Shown: positions 36,752 to 45,821, counted from the stretch's first letter. The stretch is 64,000 bases of DNA from Bradyrhizobium commune (GCF_015624505.1 NZ_CP061379.1:3286001-3350000); one strand, 5' to 3'. The notes: a model not told the origin generated them from the letters alone. Program-made: numbers and translations.

Positions 36752-37654
36752 ATGATCCGCAGAGATTCGTTCACGTTCGCCGTCGCCGTCATTTCGCTTG
36801 CGCTGCTGGACGGTCCAGCAGCGCAGGCCGGAAGTCAGACCCTCGACAAGATCAGGGAGACCGGAAAGATCACCTTCGGCTACCGGGAGGCCTCGATCCC
36901 GTTCGCCTATCTCGGGACCGATCAGAAGCCGACCGGGCTCTCGCTCGACCTCTGTTCTGCGGTGGCCGCCAAGATCAGGGTTGCGTTGCGGCGACCGGAG
37001 CTCGGGATCGACTATGTGCCGGTGAATGCGTCCAATCGCATTCCGTTGCTTCAGAACGGCGCCATCGACGTCGAGTGCGGCAGCACGACCAACACCGCCG
37101 AGCGGCAGAAGCAGGTCTCGTTTTCCGTTGCGACCTACGTGGCGTCGCCGCGCTGGCTGGTGTCCGCTGCGTCAGGAGTTACGGAGCCCAAAGGACTCGA
37201 CGGCCAGACCGTCGTCATCACCCAGGGCTCGCTGAACTTCGCGGTCGCCAAGAAGGTTCTCGATGATCAGAAGCTCAACGTGACGTTCGTTCAGGCCAAG
37301 GACCACGCCGAGTCGCTGCTGATGCTGGGAACGGGTCGCGCCGCCGCGTGGTTCGAGGACGATATCCTGATCGCTGGCCTCGTCGCGAACGCGTCCGATC
37401 CCAGGGCGTTCCGGATGCTGGCGGCGACCTATGCGCCGTCTTATTACGGGCTGATGACTCGCAGAGAAGATCCGGAATTCAAGGCCCTGGTCGATGCCGC
37501 GATCAGGGAGAAAATGGCTTCCGGCGAATTTGGTAAGCTCTATGCGAAATGGTTCGAGGCGCCGATTCCGCCGAAAGGACAGAACCTCCAGCTTCCCATG
37601 AGCGAAGCGATGATGGCGCGTGTCGCATCTCCAAGCGATGCGCTGGCGCCCTAG
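36752..37654 (+). CDS. ABC transporter substrate-binding protein (amino-acid type)
   Basis: The product is 300 aa with a strong GGAGG site 5 bp before ATG 36752. A signal peptide at about 1-26 ends in AQAG, followed by the SBP family 3 pattern (LDKIRETGKITFGYREASIPFAYLG) and the EC.STTNT..R..VSFS ligand loop. It is a periplasmic receptor for amino acids. It lies 19 bp after the class III aminotransferase gene, so it is cotranscribed, but no permease or ATPase gene is present. It ends in a shared CTAG with the AraC gene. Confidence 0.88.
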   Translation: MIRRDSFTFAVAVISLALLDGPAAQAGSQTLDKIRETGKITFGYREASIPFAYLGTDQKPTGLSLDLCSAVAAKIRVALRRPELGIDYVPVNASNRIPLLQNGAIDVECGSTTNTAERQKQVSFSVATYVASPRWLVSAASGVTEPKGLDGQTVVITQGSLNFAVAKKVLDDQKLNVTFVQAKDHAESLLMLGTGRAAAWFEDDILIAGLVANASDPRAFRMLAATYAPSYYGLMTRREDPEFKALVDAAIREKMASGEFGKLYAKWFEAPIPPKGQNLQLPMSEAMMARVASPSDALAP

Positions 37655-38607
37655 TGCCGCAACTGGCCTTGTCGGAAATCGCGCGGCGACATCCCGAAAT
37701 GCTCGCGGAAGACCCGGCCGAAATGCGAGAGGTCGTTGAAGCCCCAGGCAAAGGCGATCTCGCTGATATGGCGGTGGGCGAGCAGGGGCGAGGCGAGGTC
37801 GCGCCGGCATTGGGCGAGACGTTCGGCAAGGACATGGCGCTGGAACGAGGTGTCCTCGTCGGCGAGCAGATCATTGACATAGCGTGGCGAAATGCCGAGT
37901 GCGGCGGCGGTCTCCGGCAGCGACAGGTCGGGATCGGCGAGGTGACTGCGGATGTGGGCCTTCAGCCGGTACAGCAGGGCGGAGCGGTGGGTCGAGGACG
38001 GCAGCGACGTCTGGCCGAGCCGCTCGCTCAGCGCCATCGCCAGCAGATCGACGGCCTGCTCTGACAGGGCAGCGGCATTGTTCGGCGCAAGCCGGTCCGC
38101 GCTCTGGCAGAGCTTGAAGATGAAATCATAGGCGAGCCGTTCGAGCGGCGCGTCGGCGCCGAACGAGATCGCAGTCAGCGTCTCGGTGCGGCCGAGCCGC
38201 CGCTGCAACATCTCCCGCGGCACCTTGAAGATGGTCTGCGTAAAACTGTCGTTGAACTTCAGCTCATAGGGACGCGTGGTGTCGTAGAGCGCGAACTCGC
38301 CGGGATGGATCACGGTCTCGCGGCCGTCCTGCACCACGCCGCCGTCGCCGCGATTGCCGAGCGCAATGAGAACAAAATCCTGATCCGAGCGCGCGATGCG
38401 CGAGGGCGTGCGGAACACGTGCTGGCGGTCGGAGCTGACGTCCGAGCAGATCGCCTTGCCGAGAGCGGCCTGCGTGACCGAGCCGTGAAAGGCGCTGCCG
38501 AGGTCGGACTTGCAGTCGAGCCCGACGAAGACGTCGCAAACGATGTCCTGCCAGAGCGCAAGCCGCCGGTAGCCGGGGCTGCCGTCCGTCGTGAACTGGA
38601 TTGGCAT
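37651..38607 (-). CDS. AraC-family transcriptional regulator
   Basis: The product is 318 aa. The C-terminal AraC double HTH covers about 215-315 (LSLPETAAALGISPRYVNDLL and ISEIAFAWGFNDLSHFGRVFREHFGMSPRDFRQ), and the N-terminal AraC-binding-like domain (about 30-180) resembles the NhaR/OxdR-type and FeaR-type regulators. ATG 38607 has ggaggg 8 bp upstream. Divergent to the nitrilase/aldoxime-dehydratase operon (199 bp between starts), it is the obvious regulator. AraC regulators accompany aldoxime pathway genes elsewhere too. Confidence 0.9.
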   Translation of the reverse strand: MPIQFTTDGSPGYRRLALWQDIVCDVFVGLDCKSDLGSAFHGSVTQAALGKAICSDVSSDRQHVFRTPSRIARSDQDFVLIALGNRGDGGVVQDGRETVIHPGEFALYDTTRPYELKFNDSFTQTIFKVPREMLQRRLGRTETLTAISFGADAPLERLAYDFIFKLCQSADRLAPNNAAALSEQAVDLLAMALSERLGQTSLPSSTHRSALLYRLKAHIRSHLADPDLSLPETAAALGISPRYVNDLLADEDTSFQRHVLAERLAQCRRDLASPLLAHRHISEIAFAWGFNDLSHFGRVFREHFGMSPRDFRQGQLRH

Positions 38608-38805
38608 CTGGCAACCCTCCCTTTCACATCCAGCGAAATCGCATGTCGGCGCAGATCCGGCCTGATCGGAGGCAAGTTCCGTACCGGGGCGGCGATCCTG
38701 TCCGGTCGAGTTTTTGTTCCGCCGTGGTCGAGCGCCGGTCCGTCCGGCTTGGCCAAATAGACTGCATCGGACGAGGTCTCCGATCAACTGGCAATGGAGG
38801 CGGCA

Positions 38806-39822
38806 ATGGGCATCGAACATCCGAAATACAAGGTCGCAGTGGTGCAGGCGGCGCCCGCCTGGCTCGACCTTGACGCCTCGATCGACAAGTCAACCGCGCT
38901 GATCAAGGAGGCGGCCGAGAAAGGCGCCAAGCTGATCGCCTTCCCGGAAGCCTTCATTCCCGGCTACCCCTGGCACATCTGGATGGACTCACCGGCCTGG
39001 GCGATCGGCCGCGGTTTTGTGCAGCGTTATTTCGACAATTCACTGTCCTATGACAGCCCGCAGGCTGAGAAGCTTCGCGATGCCGTGCGTAAGGCAAAAC
39101 TGACGGCCGTGATAGGCCTCTCCGAACGCGACGGCGGCAGCCTTTATCTGGCGCAATGGCTGATCGGCCCCGATGGCGAGACCATTGCAAGGCGCCGCAA
39201 GCTGCGGCCGACCCACGCCGAGCGCACAGTCTATGGCGAGGGCGATGGCAGCGATCTCGCCGTCCACGCCCGGCCCGACATCGGCCGTCTCGGCGCGCTG
39301 TGCTGCTGGGAGCATCTCCAGCCACTGTCGAAATACGCGATGTATGCCCAGAACGAGCAGGTTCACGTTGCGGCCTGGCCGAGCTTCTCGCTCTACGATC
39401 CCTTCGCGCCGGCGCTCGGCGCCGAGGTGAACAACGCCGCCTCGCGCGTCTATGCCGTGGAAGGCTCGTGCTTCGTGCTCGCGCCTTGCGCGACGGTGTC
39501 GCAAGCCATGATCGACGAGCTCTGCGACCGGCCCGACAAGAACGCGCTGCTGCATGTCGGCGGCGGCTTTGCCGCGATCTATGGCCCCGACGGCAGCCAG
39601 ATCGGCGACAAGCTCGCGCCGGACCAGGAGGGGCTGTTGATTGCCGAGATCGATCTCGGCGCGATCGGCGTGGCCAAGAACGCAGCCGACCCCGCCGGAC
39701 ATTATTCGCGTCCGGACGTCACGCGGCTCTTGCTCAACAAGAAGCCCTACAAGCGGGTCGAGCAGTTCGCGCTGCCGGTCGACACCGTCGAGCCAGCAGA
39801 TATCGCTGCGGCGGCGAGTTGA
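38806..39822 (+). CDS. Nitrilase
   Basis: The product is 338 aa, in the carbon-nitrogen hydrolase family. The catalytic triad is visible: Glu48 in AFPEAFIPGYP, Lys132 in RRKLRPTHAER and Cys167 in LCCWEHLQPL. The GYPWHIW and RRKLRPTHAERTVYGEGDG motifs are those of true nitrilases. These convert nitriles to carboxylic acids and ammonia without a cofactor. ATG 38806 follows ggagg at 7 bp spacing and is preferred to ATG 38794. The aldoxime dehydratase follows 29 bp later, so it probably consumes the nitrile that enzyme makes. Confidence 0.94.
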   Translation: MGIEHPKYKVAVVQAAPAWLDLDASIDKSTALIKEAAEKGAKLIAFPEAFIPGYPWHIWMDSPAWAIGRGFVQRYFDNSLSYDSPQAEKLRDAVRKAKLTAVIGLSERDGGSLYLAQWLIGPDGETIARRRKLRPTHAERTVYGEGDGSDLAVHARPDIGRLGALCCWEHLQPLSKYAMYAQNEQVHVAAWPSFSLYDPFAPALGAEVNNAASRVYAVEGSCFVLAPCATVSQAMIDELCDRPDKNALLHVGGGFAAIYGPDGSQIGDKLAPDQEGLLIAEIDLGAIGVAKNAADPAGHYSRPDVTRLLLNKKPYKRVEQFALPVDTVEPADIAAAAS

Positions 39823-39851
39823 TCGTCGCAATCAAGGGGAGGGCACGATCC

Positions 39852-40892
39852 ATGGAATCCGCAATTCCTGTACATCTCGAAACCCCGCGCACGCGCCACA
39901 AGCGCGTGCCGGACGATTACCAGCCGCCATATCCGTCCTTCGTGGCGCGCTACAAGCCGGCCGTGAGCCGGGTGGTGATGGCCTATTTCGGGGTGCAGTA
40001 TCGCGGCGCGGCGCCGGTGGCCGCGACGGAGGCGCTGAACGAAATCGCAGGACTGTTCGCTGCGGCCAACGGTCCCTCTCATTGGGACCGCGCGCAATAT
40101 CGCGACCAGGCCGGCTACGAGAACGTCGTCACGGTCGCCTATTGGGATGACATCGCGCGCTTCGATGCCTGGTTTGCGCCGGCGCGCGAGGTGTGGACCG
40201 GCAAGCAGCGCGAGGGCATCGGCGCCTTCATCGAGGTTCTGCGTCCCGCTGTGGCGCGGCATGAGACGCTATTCTCCTCGCTCGGTCGCCCCGAGGGTGT
40301 CGCAGTGATCGCCGAAGGCATGAGCGGCGAGGTGCAGGAGCACGCCTATTGGGGCGGCATGCGCGATCGGATTCCGCTGTCGCAGACCGATCCGATGTCG
40401 CCGGGCGATAATCCGGAATTGATCCGTGACGGCGCGCGGCTGCGGGTCAAGGCGCATGACAATCTGTGCCTGATCCGCTCCGGGCAGGATTGGAGCGATA
40501 CCGAGGCGTCGGAGCGAAAGCTCTATCTCGACGACGTCGAGCCAGTGCTGCGCGAGGGCATGGATTTTCTGCGCGACGACGGCGTTGCGATTGGCTGCTA
40601 CGCGAACCGCTACATGCAGGTGCTCTCGGCCGACGGCAGCATCAGTGAAAAGTCCTACGGCCAGAGCTGGTGGAAGAGCCTGGCTGCGCTCGAGCGCTGG
40701 GCGGAATCGCACCCGACCCATGTCAGGATCTTTGGCGCGGCGATGAAATATCTCTCGACGCTCGGGCCTGCCGCAAAGCTGCGGCTCTATCACGAGGTCA
40801 CCGTCGCGGCCGCCGACGAGCAGTTTTTCGAATATCTGAACTGCCATCCGAAGACGGGTATGCTGGCAGCGGTCGAAAGGGTGGGTGCCTAG
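39852..40892 (+). CDS. oxd: Aldoxime dehydratase (heme-containing, Oxd family)
   Basis: The product is 346 aa. The family dehydrates aldoximes to nitriles at a ferrous heme b. The proximal heme ligand is His314 in RLYHEV, and the distal residues fit Ser210 in LIRSGQDWS and His332 in NCHPKTGML. The N-terminal PYPSF.ARYK, HWDRAQYRDQAGYEN and AYWD motifs are also family-typical. The downstream pairing with nitrilase makes an aldoxime-nitrile-acid pathway. The gene ends with a CTAG shared with the convergent HAD gene. Physiological aldoxime unknown; an indole-3-acetaldoxime is one possibility. Confidence 0.92.
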   Translation: MESAIPVHLETPRTRHKRVPDDYQPPYPSFVARYKPAVSRVVMAYFGVQYRGAAPVAATEALNEIAGLFAAANGPSHWDRAQYRDQAGYENVVTVAYWDDIARFDAWFAPAREVWTGKQREGIGAFIEVLRPAVARHETLFSSLGRPEGVAVIAEGMSGEVQEHAYWGGMRDRIPLSQTDPMSPGDNPELIRDGARLRVKAHDNLCLIRSGQDWSDTEASERKLYLDDVEPVLREGMDFLRDDGVAIGCYANRYMQVLSADGSISEKSYGQSWWKSLAALERWAESHPTHVRIFGAAMKYLSTLGPAAKLRLYHEVTVAAADEQFFEYLNCHPKTGMLAAVERVGA

Positions 40893-41548
40893 GCCACGCA
40901 GTGCTTGATCACCTCGGGATGCGCGGCGCAGATATGATGCGCACCAGCGTCCCGCAGCTCGGCCTCGCTGCCGTAGCCATAGAGCACGCCGATCGCGGTC
41001 ATGCCGTTGGTTCGGGCGCCGACCACGTCGTGGCTGCGGTCGCCGATCATGATTGCGCTGGCGGGATCGACCTTTGCCTCGTCGAGCGCGTAGCGGAGCA
41101 GGTCGCGCTTGTCGACGCGGGTGCCGTCGAGCTCGGAGCCGAACACGCGCTCGAAATGCGGTTTCAGGCCGAAATGCGCGACGATGCGGATGGCGTAGAC
41201 CGCGGGCTTGCTGGTGGCGACGAACATGCGCGGCGTGGTCGCGGCAAGCGTCGTCAGCGTGTCCGTGATGCAGGCATAGGCTTCGTTCTCAAACAGGCCG
41301 ATATCGCTGAAGCGCTCGCGGTAGAGCAGCAGGGCCCGATCGGCTAGCTCGTTGGTTCCGGTGAGCTTCTTCAGGCTGGCATGCAGCGGCGGACCGATGC
41401 ACCAGGTCAGCTCGTCCTCGCTGGGCACCGCAAGGCTCAGCCGCTCCAGCGCGTACTGGATCGAGCGGGTGATCCCGGGTTTTGGGTTGGTCAGCGTGCC
41501 ATCGAGATCAAAGAAGATTATCGCCATCGGGCCCCGGCCAGCGTTCAT
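40889..41548 (-). CDS. HAD-family hydrolase (phosphoglycolate-phosphatase-like)
   Basis: The product is 219 aa (or 212 aa from ATG 41527). HAD motif I is FFDLDGTL at about 12-19 and motif IV is MIGDRSHDVVGA. The lid is a helical C1-type cap, as in Gph-like phosphatases. It probably hydrolyses small phosphate esters in the cytosol. Substrate unknown, and there is no obvious link to the neighbouring aldoxime genes. Confidence 0.85.
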   Translation of the reverse strand: MNAGRGPMAIIFFDLDGTLTNPKPGITRSIQYALERLSLAVPSEDELTWCIGPPLHASLKKLTGTNELADRALLLYRERFSDIGLFENEAYACITDTLTTLAATTPRMFVATSKPAVYAIRIVAHFGLKPHFERVFGSELDGTRVDKRDLLRYALDEAKVDPASAIMIGDRSHDVVGARTNGMTAIGVLYGYGSEAELRDAGAHHICAAHPEVIKHCVA

Positions 41549-41598
41549 ATTGCCGCCCGTTGCTAGTGGGAACAGGCCTCAAGTCAAGGCCCGTTGCG

Positions 41599-42591
41599 TC
41601 ATTGCTGCCGGGTCCATTCGACGATCGCGGCAGCGTCCGGGCCGGCCTGCGTCTCCCAGCTGGCGATCGCGTCCGTTGCGGCTTTGCGGAGCGCTGTGAC
41701 AAGGGCTGGCGGCGCGGGCTCGGCGATCTTGACGCCGTTGTCGCGCATGCGCGCGTAATTCTCGGCCGTGCGATGGGCCAGCAGCGCGAACTGGCTCGCC
41801 TCGGTCTCGGAAGCTGCGGCCAGCACCTCGCGCTGCATCGGCTCCGACAGGGCGGCAAATGCCTCGTTGCGGACGAAGGCGATCGAGACCGGCATCGCGT
41901 AGTTGATGGCCGTGAAATAGGGCAGGAAGTCCCAAAGCTTGCGTCCTGCACCACCGTCGCCCGAGGTGAGGAATGCGTTCAGTTGGTGGTCCTTCAGGCC
42001 GGCAAGCGCTTTGTCCATCGGCAGGAACTGCGCATTGGCGCCGGCCGCGCGCATCACCACGCTGGAATTGGCATCGTAGGCCCGCAAATTCAATTTCGGC
42101 AAATCGTCGGCGCTTTCGAGCACATGGTCCGACCAGAGGCCCGTGGCCGGCCAGATCGTCAAATAGAGCAGCTTGAGGCCGCGCGCGGCGAGCGCCTTCT
42201 CGTAGAGCGGGCGCGCGCGCAAATTAGCGGCGCGGGCGACGTCGACCGATTGCACCAGGAACGGCAGCGTGGAGAAACCGAGCGCGGGGTCGAGGCCGGA
42301 CAGTGCACCCGCAAAGGCATCGCCGCCGGCGATCTTGCCATCCTGCGCAGCGCGCGGCATCTCGCCTGAGCTGATCTTGAGCTCGTTGTCGAACGCATTG
42401 GCCAGTGTCAGGAAGCCGTTGGTGCGTTCCGACACGCGCTTGGCGAAGGTCGAAAGCCCAATCCCGGAAATGTTATTCTCGGGATATTCGGTGGTCATCC
42501 GCCAGCTGACCTGAGCTACGGCCGGCGCGGCAGACAGGGCAAGTGCGACGAGGACGAGGATCGCGCGGATCCCTTTGGCGGGGGAGTGCAT
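41599..42591 (-). CDS. TRAP transporter substrate-binding protein (DctP type)
   Basis: The product is 330 aa from ATG 42591 (42615 is an alternative start). A signal peptide is followed by the DctP pattern: a short ENN..G...F...V...T.G.L region, LKISSGEMPRAAQDGKIAGGDAF, the Arg-containing LNLRAYDANSSV ligand loop, and ALAGLKDHQLNAFLTSGDGG. Such receptors capture organic acids and hand them to DctQM. No DctQ or DctM gene is in the window, so it is an orphan or works with a distant permease. Ligand unknown. Confidence 0.85.
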   Translation of the reverse strand: MHSPAKGIRAILVLVALALSAAPAVAQVSWRMTTEYPENNISGIGLSTFAKRVSERTNGFLTLANAFDNELKISSGEMPRAAQDGKIAGGDAFAGALSGLDPALGFSTLPFLVQSVDVARAANLRARPLYEKALAARGLKLLYLTIWPATGLWSDHVLESADDLPKLNLRAYDANSSVVMRAAGANAQFLPMDKALAGLKDHQLNAFLTSGDGGAGRKLWDFLPYFTAINYAMPVSIAFVRNEAFAALSEPMQREVLAAASETEASQFALLAHRTAENYARMRDNGVKIAEPAPPALVTALRKAATDAIASWETQAGPDAAAIVEWTRQQ

Positions 42592-42636
42592 TGGGAGAAG
42601 CAGGTCAGGCAGCATATATTGGCAACTCGTTGAACC

Positions 42637-43677
42637 ATGGTTCGATGCCACAACATGGCACATCACCTTGTTGCATGCCGCGCCGGTGCGCGCCACCGTG
42701 ATGCCTGCACCCAGTTGGTGCAGACTGCATCGCGCGTCATCATCGCGCTGCTTGTCCTGGTGACGGCGGCGGCGGCATGGGATGGCTCACCGGCAAAAAC
42801 CAACGTCGCGGTGCCGAGCGTCGAGGAGCTGGCGATGCCGCCGGCAAAGCCCGCGGATGCACGCGAGAGCGACACGCGGGAATCGATCTGCCTGATCATC
42901 GAGGCGGCCGCGCGCGATGCCAACCTACCGCTGGAGTTCTTCGCTCGCGTCATTTGGCAGGAGAGCCGCTTTCAGGCCGATGCGGTCGGCCCCATCACGC
43001 GCAGCGGCGAGCAAGCGCAGGGGATCGCGCAATTCATGCCGGGCACCGCGAGCGAACGCGGGCTGCTCAATCCCTTCAATCCGGTGCAGGCGCTGCCGAA
43101 ATCGGCGGAGTTTCTCAACGAGCTGCGCAACCAGTTCGGCAATCTTGGCCTCGCAGCCGCCGCCTACAATGCCGGGCCGCGGCGGGTGCAGGAATGGCTC
43201 GCCGGCACCGGTCCGATGCCGGAGCAGACCCGCAATTACGTCTACGCCATCACCGGCGCGACGGTCGAGGCCTGGGCCAAGGCGGGAGCGACCGGCAAGG
43301 GGCCGCCGAGCTCGCCGCCGACGAGTTGCCGCGATCTGATGGCGCTGTTGAAGCGGGCGCCAAATCCCTTCGTCGCCGAGCTCGAGCAGCATGTGGAGCT
43401 TGCCGCCGCAAAAATCTGGGGTGTGCAGCTCGCCGCCGGATTCGACCGCAACAAGGCGCTGGCGATGTATTCCCGTGCCGTCACGCGGCTCGCCGCCGTG
43501 GTCGGAGATCGCGATCCGAGCCTGCTCTCCTCGGTGGTGCGCAGCCGCGGTTCGCACGCCTTTTACCAGGTGCGGATCGGCGCCGACACGCGCCCCGAGG
43601 CGGACGATCTCTGCAATCGCATCCGCAAAGCGGGCGGGGCGTGCTTTGTGCTGAAAAATCGCGGCGTGAGCGGGTAG
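42637..43677 (+). CDS. Lytic transglycosylase (SLT domain) with C-terminal SPOR-like region
   Basis: The product is 346 aa. An N-terminal membrane anchor or signal at about 33-48 is followed by the SLT domain. The catalytic Glu109 lies in VIWQESRF, and the GIAQFMPGTASERGL and AAAYNAGPRRV motifs complete the goose-lysozyme-like fold. It cleaves the MurNAc-GlcNAc bond of peptidoglycan. The C-terminus (SHAFYQVRIGADTRPEADDLCNRIRKAGGACFVLK) has SPOR-like features. Oriented divergently from the TRAP receptor. Confidence 0.88.
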   Translation: MVRCHNMAHHLVACRAGARHRDACTQLVQTASRVIIALLVLVTAAAAWDGSPAKTNVAVPSVEELAMPPAKPADARESDTRESICLIIEAAARDANLPLEFFARVIWQESRFQADAVGPITRSGEQAQGIAQFMPGTASERGLLNPFNPVQALPKSAEFLNELRNQFGNLGLAAAAYNAGPRRVQEWLAGTGPMPEQTRNYVYAITGATVEAWAKAGATGKGPPSSPPTSCRDLMALLKRAPNPFVAELEQHVELAAAKIWGVQLAAGFDRNKALAMYSRAVTRLAAVVGDRDPSLLSSVVRSRGSHAFYQVRIGADTRPEADDLCNRIRKAGGACFVLKNRGVSG

Positions 43678-43776
43678 CGGGCGCGCGCATGCCAGCCCCG
43701 CCGCGGGCTTCCTTGACGCGGTCGCCCGCATTGCCCGTTATGCAGGCACGATTCCGCAACCGTCGGCCAACCTCCC

Positions 43777-44517
43777 GTGCCGCTACCTCCGCTCGATTCT
43801 CCTCAATGGCAAAGTCCGTGGCGCGCCTTCGGCTGGGGGCTGCGCTCGATCACGCAGACGATCCTCACGCTCGTCCTGTTCGCGACTTATCTGGGCATTG
43901 GCGCGCTCGCCCATGACAGCCACTTCAGCCTGGTCTGGGCGCTGTCTTCCACGCTGTTTGTCTGGGCCGGGCCGGCGCAGATCATTTTGATCACGACGCT
44001 CGGCTCGGGCGCCACCATCATCCAGTCCGCGATCGCGGTCACCGTTAGTGCTGTCAGGCTGTTTCCGATGGTGGTTTCGGTGCTGCCGCTGATGCGCACG
44101 CCGACGACCAAGCGGCGCGAGCTGTACTTTGCGGCGCATCTTACGGCCGTCACGCTGTGGGTCGAGTGCCATCGCTTCCTGCCGCAAGTGCCGCGCGAGC
44201 GGCGCATCGCTTTCGTCAACGGCCTTGGCTTCGGTCTGGTCTCGGTGTGTCTCACCGCCAATACGATCGGCTATTTCCTCGCCGCCAATCTGACGCAGAC
44301 TTTGGGTGCCGCGATCCTGCTGCTGACGCCGCTGTCGTTTTTGTTCTCGACCGCGCGCAACAGCCGCGAGGTGGCCGACGTCGTCGCACTCGCGCTCGGG
44401 GTTCTGCTTTATCCGATTGCGGCGAAGATGAACTCCGGCCTCGACATCCTCGTCAGTGGCCTTGCAGCCGGCACGATCGCCTATGGCGTGCATTGGTGGC
44501 GGGAGGTGCGCGCATGA
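43777..44517 (+). CDS. azlC: AzlC-family branched-chain amino acid export permease
   Basis: The product is 246 aa from a GTG start with about seven membrane helices. The GPAQI.....G segment near 65 and the long SAVRLFPM..S..P motif fit AzlC. It forms an inner-membrane exporter with AzlD. The downstream gene overlaps its stop by ATGA, which couples their translation. Relatives export branched-chain amino acids; the substrate here is not determined by sequence. Confidence 0.9.
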   Translation: MPLPPLDSPQWQSPWRAFGWGLRSITQTILTLVLFATYLGIGALAHDSHFSLVWALSSTLFVWAGPAQIILITTLGSGATIIQSAIAVTVSAVRLFPMVVSVLPLMRTPTTKRRELYFAAHLTAVTLWVECHRFLPQVPRERRIAFVNGLGFGLVSVCLTANTIGYFLAANLTQTLGAAILLLTPLSFLFSTARNSREVADVVALALGVLLYPIAAKMNSGLDILVSGLAAGTIAYGVHWWREVRA

Positions 44518-44864
44518 GCGCCGCGCAACTCATCGGCGACTGGCAGGCGCTGTTCGTGCTGTTCGTCGCGGGTGTCATCCCCAATCAGATCTGGCGCATG
44601 CTGGGCCTGTGGTTCGGCGGCGGCATCGACGAAGGCTCGGAGCTGCTGGTCTGGGTGAGGGCGGTCGCGACCGCGATCCTGGCCGGTGTCATCGCCCAGA
44701 TCGTGGTCGAGCCGCCGGGCGCGTTGGCAAGCGTGCCCGACGTCTTGCGCTACGGCGCAGTCGGCGCCGGTCTCGTCGTCTTTCTCTTGACCCGCCGCTC
44801 GATCTTTGCCGGCGTGGTGGCCGGTGAAGTCTTCATGCTGGCCGGCAAGTGGTGGTTGGGCTAA
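44514..44864 (+). CDS. azlD: AzlD-domain protein
   Basis: The product is 116 aa with four membrane helices, beginning at an ATG overlapping the azlC stop as ATGA. It carries the small second subunit's P.Q.WR.LG segment near the N-terminus and TRRSIFAGVVAGE near the C-terminus. It pairs with AzlC in the inner membrane. The spacing and overlap establish the operon. Confidence 0.88.
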   Translation: MSAAQLIGDWQALFVLFVAGVIPNQIWRMLGLWFGGGIDEGSELLVWVRAVATAILAGVIAQIVVEPPGALASVPDVLRYGAVGAGLVVFLLTRRSIFAGVVAGEVFMLAGKWWLG

Positions 44865-44895
44865 AACCACTTCCGAATAGCAAGGAACGGGACAT

Positions 44896-45387
44896 ATGGT
44901 TCGCGAAAACGAGCTCCGCGAGGGCGAGGTCGCCATCGAGCTGCCGTCGACGGAGGACGCCGGCCTCGTCTTCATCGGCCGCATCCGCACGCCGTGGACA
45001 TCGCGGCTGGAGACGCCGCGGCAGGGCCGCCACGACGGTCCGATTTGCCGCCTCGAGATTTTTGAGCCGTTCGTGCCGGCAATCAAGGGCGTCGATTTCT
45101 ACAGCAATCTCGAAGTGCTCTACTGGCTCGACAAGTCGCGCCGCGACATCGTGCTGCAAAGCCCGAAGAACAACGAGAAGACCCGCGGCACCTTCTCGCT
45201 GCGCTCGCCGGTCAGGCCCAATCCGATCGGCACCTCGATCGTCAAGCTGGTCGGCATCGAGGGCAGCACCATTCTGGTGCGTGGTCTCGACTGCATCGAC
45301 CATACGCCGCTGATCGACATCAAGCCCGACCGCTGCGAGTTCACGCCGCTTGCTGCGCCGCAGGCTGGCGATTTCCAAACGGAGTGA
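44896..45387 (+). CDS. trmO: TrmO-like tRNA t6A37 N6-methyltransferase (TsaA/VirR family)
   Basis: The product is 163 aa. The UPF0066/TsaA fold is clear: FIGRIRTPWTSR, the sugar-phosphate loop SPVRPNPIGTSIVKLVGIEG, and GLDCIDHTPLIDIKPD. TrmO uses S-adenosylmethionine in a beta-barrel fold to methylate N6 of t6A at tRNA position 37 (m6t6A). It begins 31 bp after azlD. The stop lies 5 bp from the convergent HIT gene. Confidence 0.88.
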   Translation: MVRENELREGEVAIELPSTEDAGLVFIGRIRTPWTSRLETPRQGRHDGPICRLEIFEPFVPAIKGVDFYSNLEVLYWLDKSRRDIVLQSPKNNEKTRGTFSLRSPVRPNPIGTSIVKLVGIEGSTILVRGLDCIDHTPLIDIKPDRCEFTPLAAPQAGDFQTE

Positions 45388-45392
45388 GGGCG

Positions 45393-45821
45393 TCAACCCG
45401 CCTTCAGCGCCGCGATCAGCTTGGTCGCGTTCTCCTCCAGCACCTTGACGTCTTCCTTGCGGCTGGCGGCCGGCAGCATCGCCACGCCCTCGTGGCGCGG
45501 CATCACGTGCATGTGGAGATGAAACACCACCTGGCCGCCGGCGGATTCGCTGAACTGATGCACGCTGATGCCGTCGGCGTCGAACGCCTTCATCGCGGCA
45601 GCGGCGATCTTGTGCGTGCCGCGGGCGACATGGGCGAAGTCGTCCGGCTTGATGTCGAGGATGTTGCGGGCCGGGGCCTTCGGGATCACCAGCGTGTGGC
45701 CGGGCACGCGCGGCATGATGTCGAGGAAGGCGAAAACGTGCTCGTCCTCATAGACCTTGTGGCAGGGAAACTCGCCGCGCAGGATCTTTGCGAAGATGTT
45801 GTTGGGGTCGTAGGCGGTCAT
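45393..45821 (-). CDS. HIT-family hydrolase
   Basis: The product is 142 aa from ATG 45821, preceded by gggag. The histidine triad VFHLHMHVMPRHEG lies near residue 100 and the N-terminal FAKILRGEFPCHKVYEDEHVFAFLDI is standard. HIT proteins hydrolyse nucleotidyl phosphoramidates or dinucleotides in the cytosol. Exact substrate unknown. Confidence 0.92.
   Translation of the reverse strand: MTAYDPNNIFAKILRGEFPCHKVYEDEHVFAFLDIMPRVPGHTLVIPKAPARNILDIKPDDFAHVARGTHKIAAAAMKAFDADGISVHQFSESAGGQVVFHLHMHVMPRHEGVAMLPAASRKEDVKVLEENATKLIAALKAG

Noticed and set aside
35416..36792. Long minus-strand frame over the class III aminotransferase
   Set aside because: The plus strand has the PLP lysine and all family motifs; the minus product has none.
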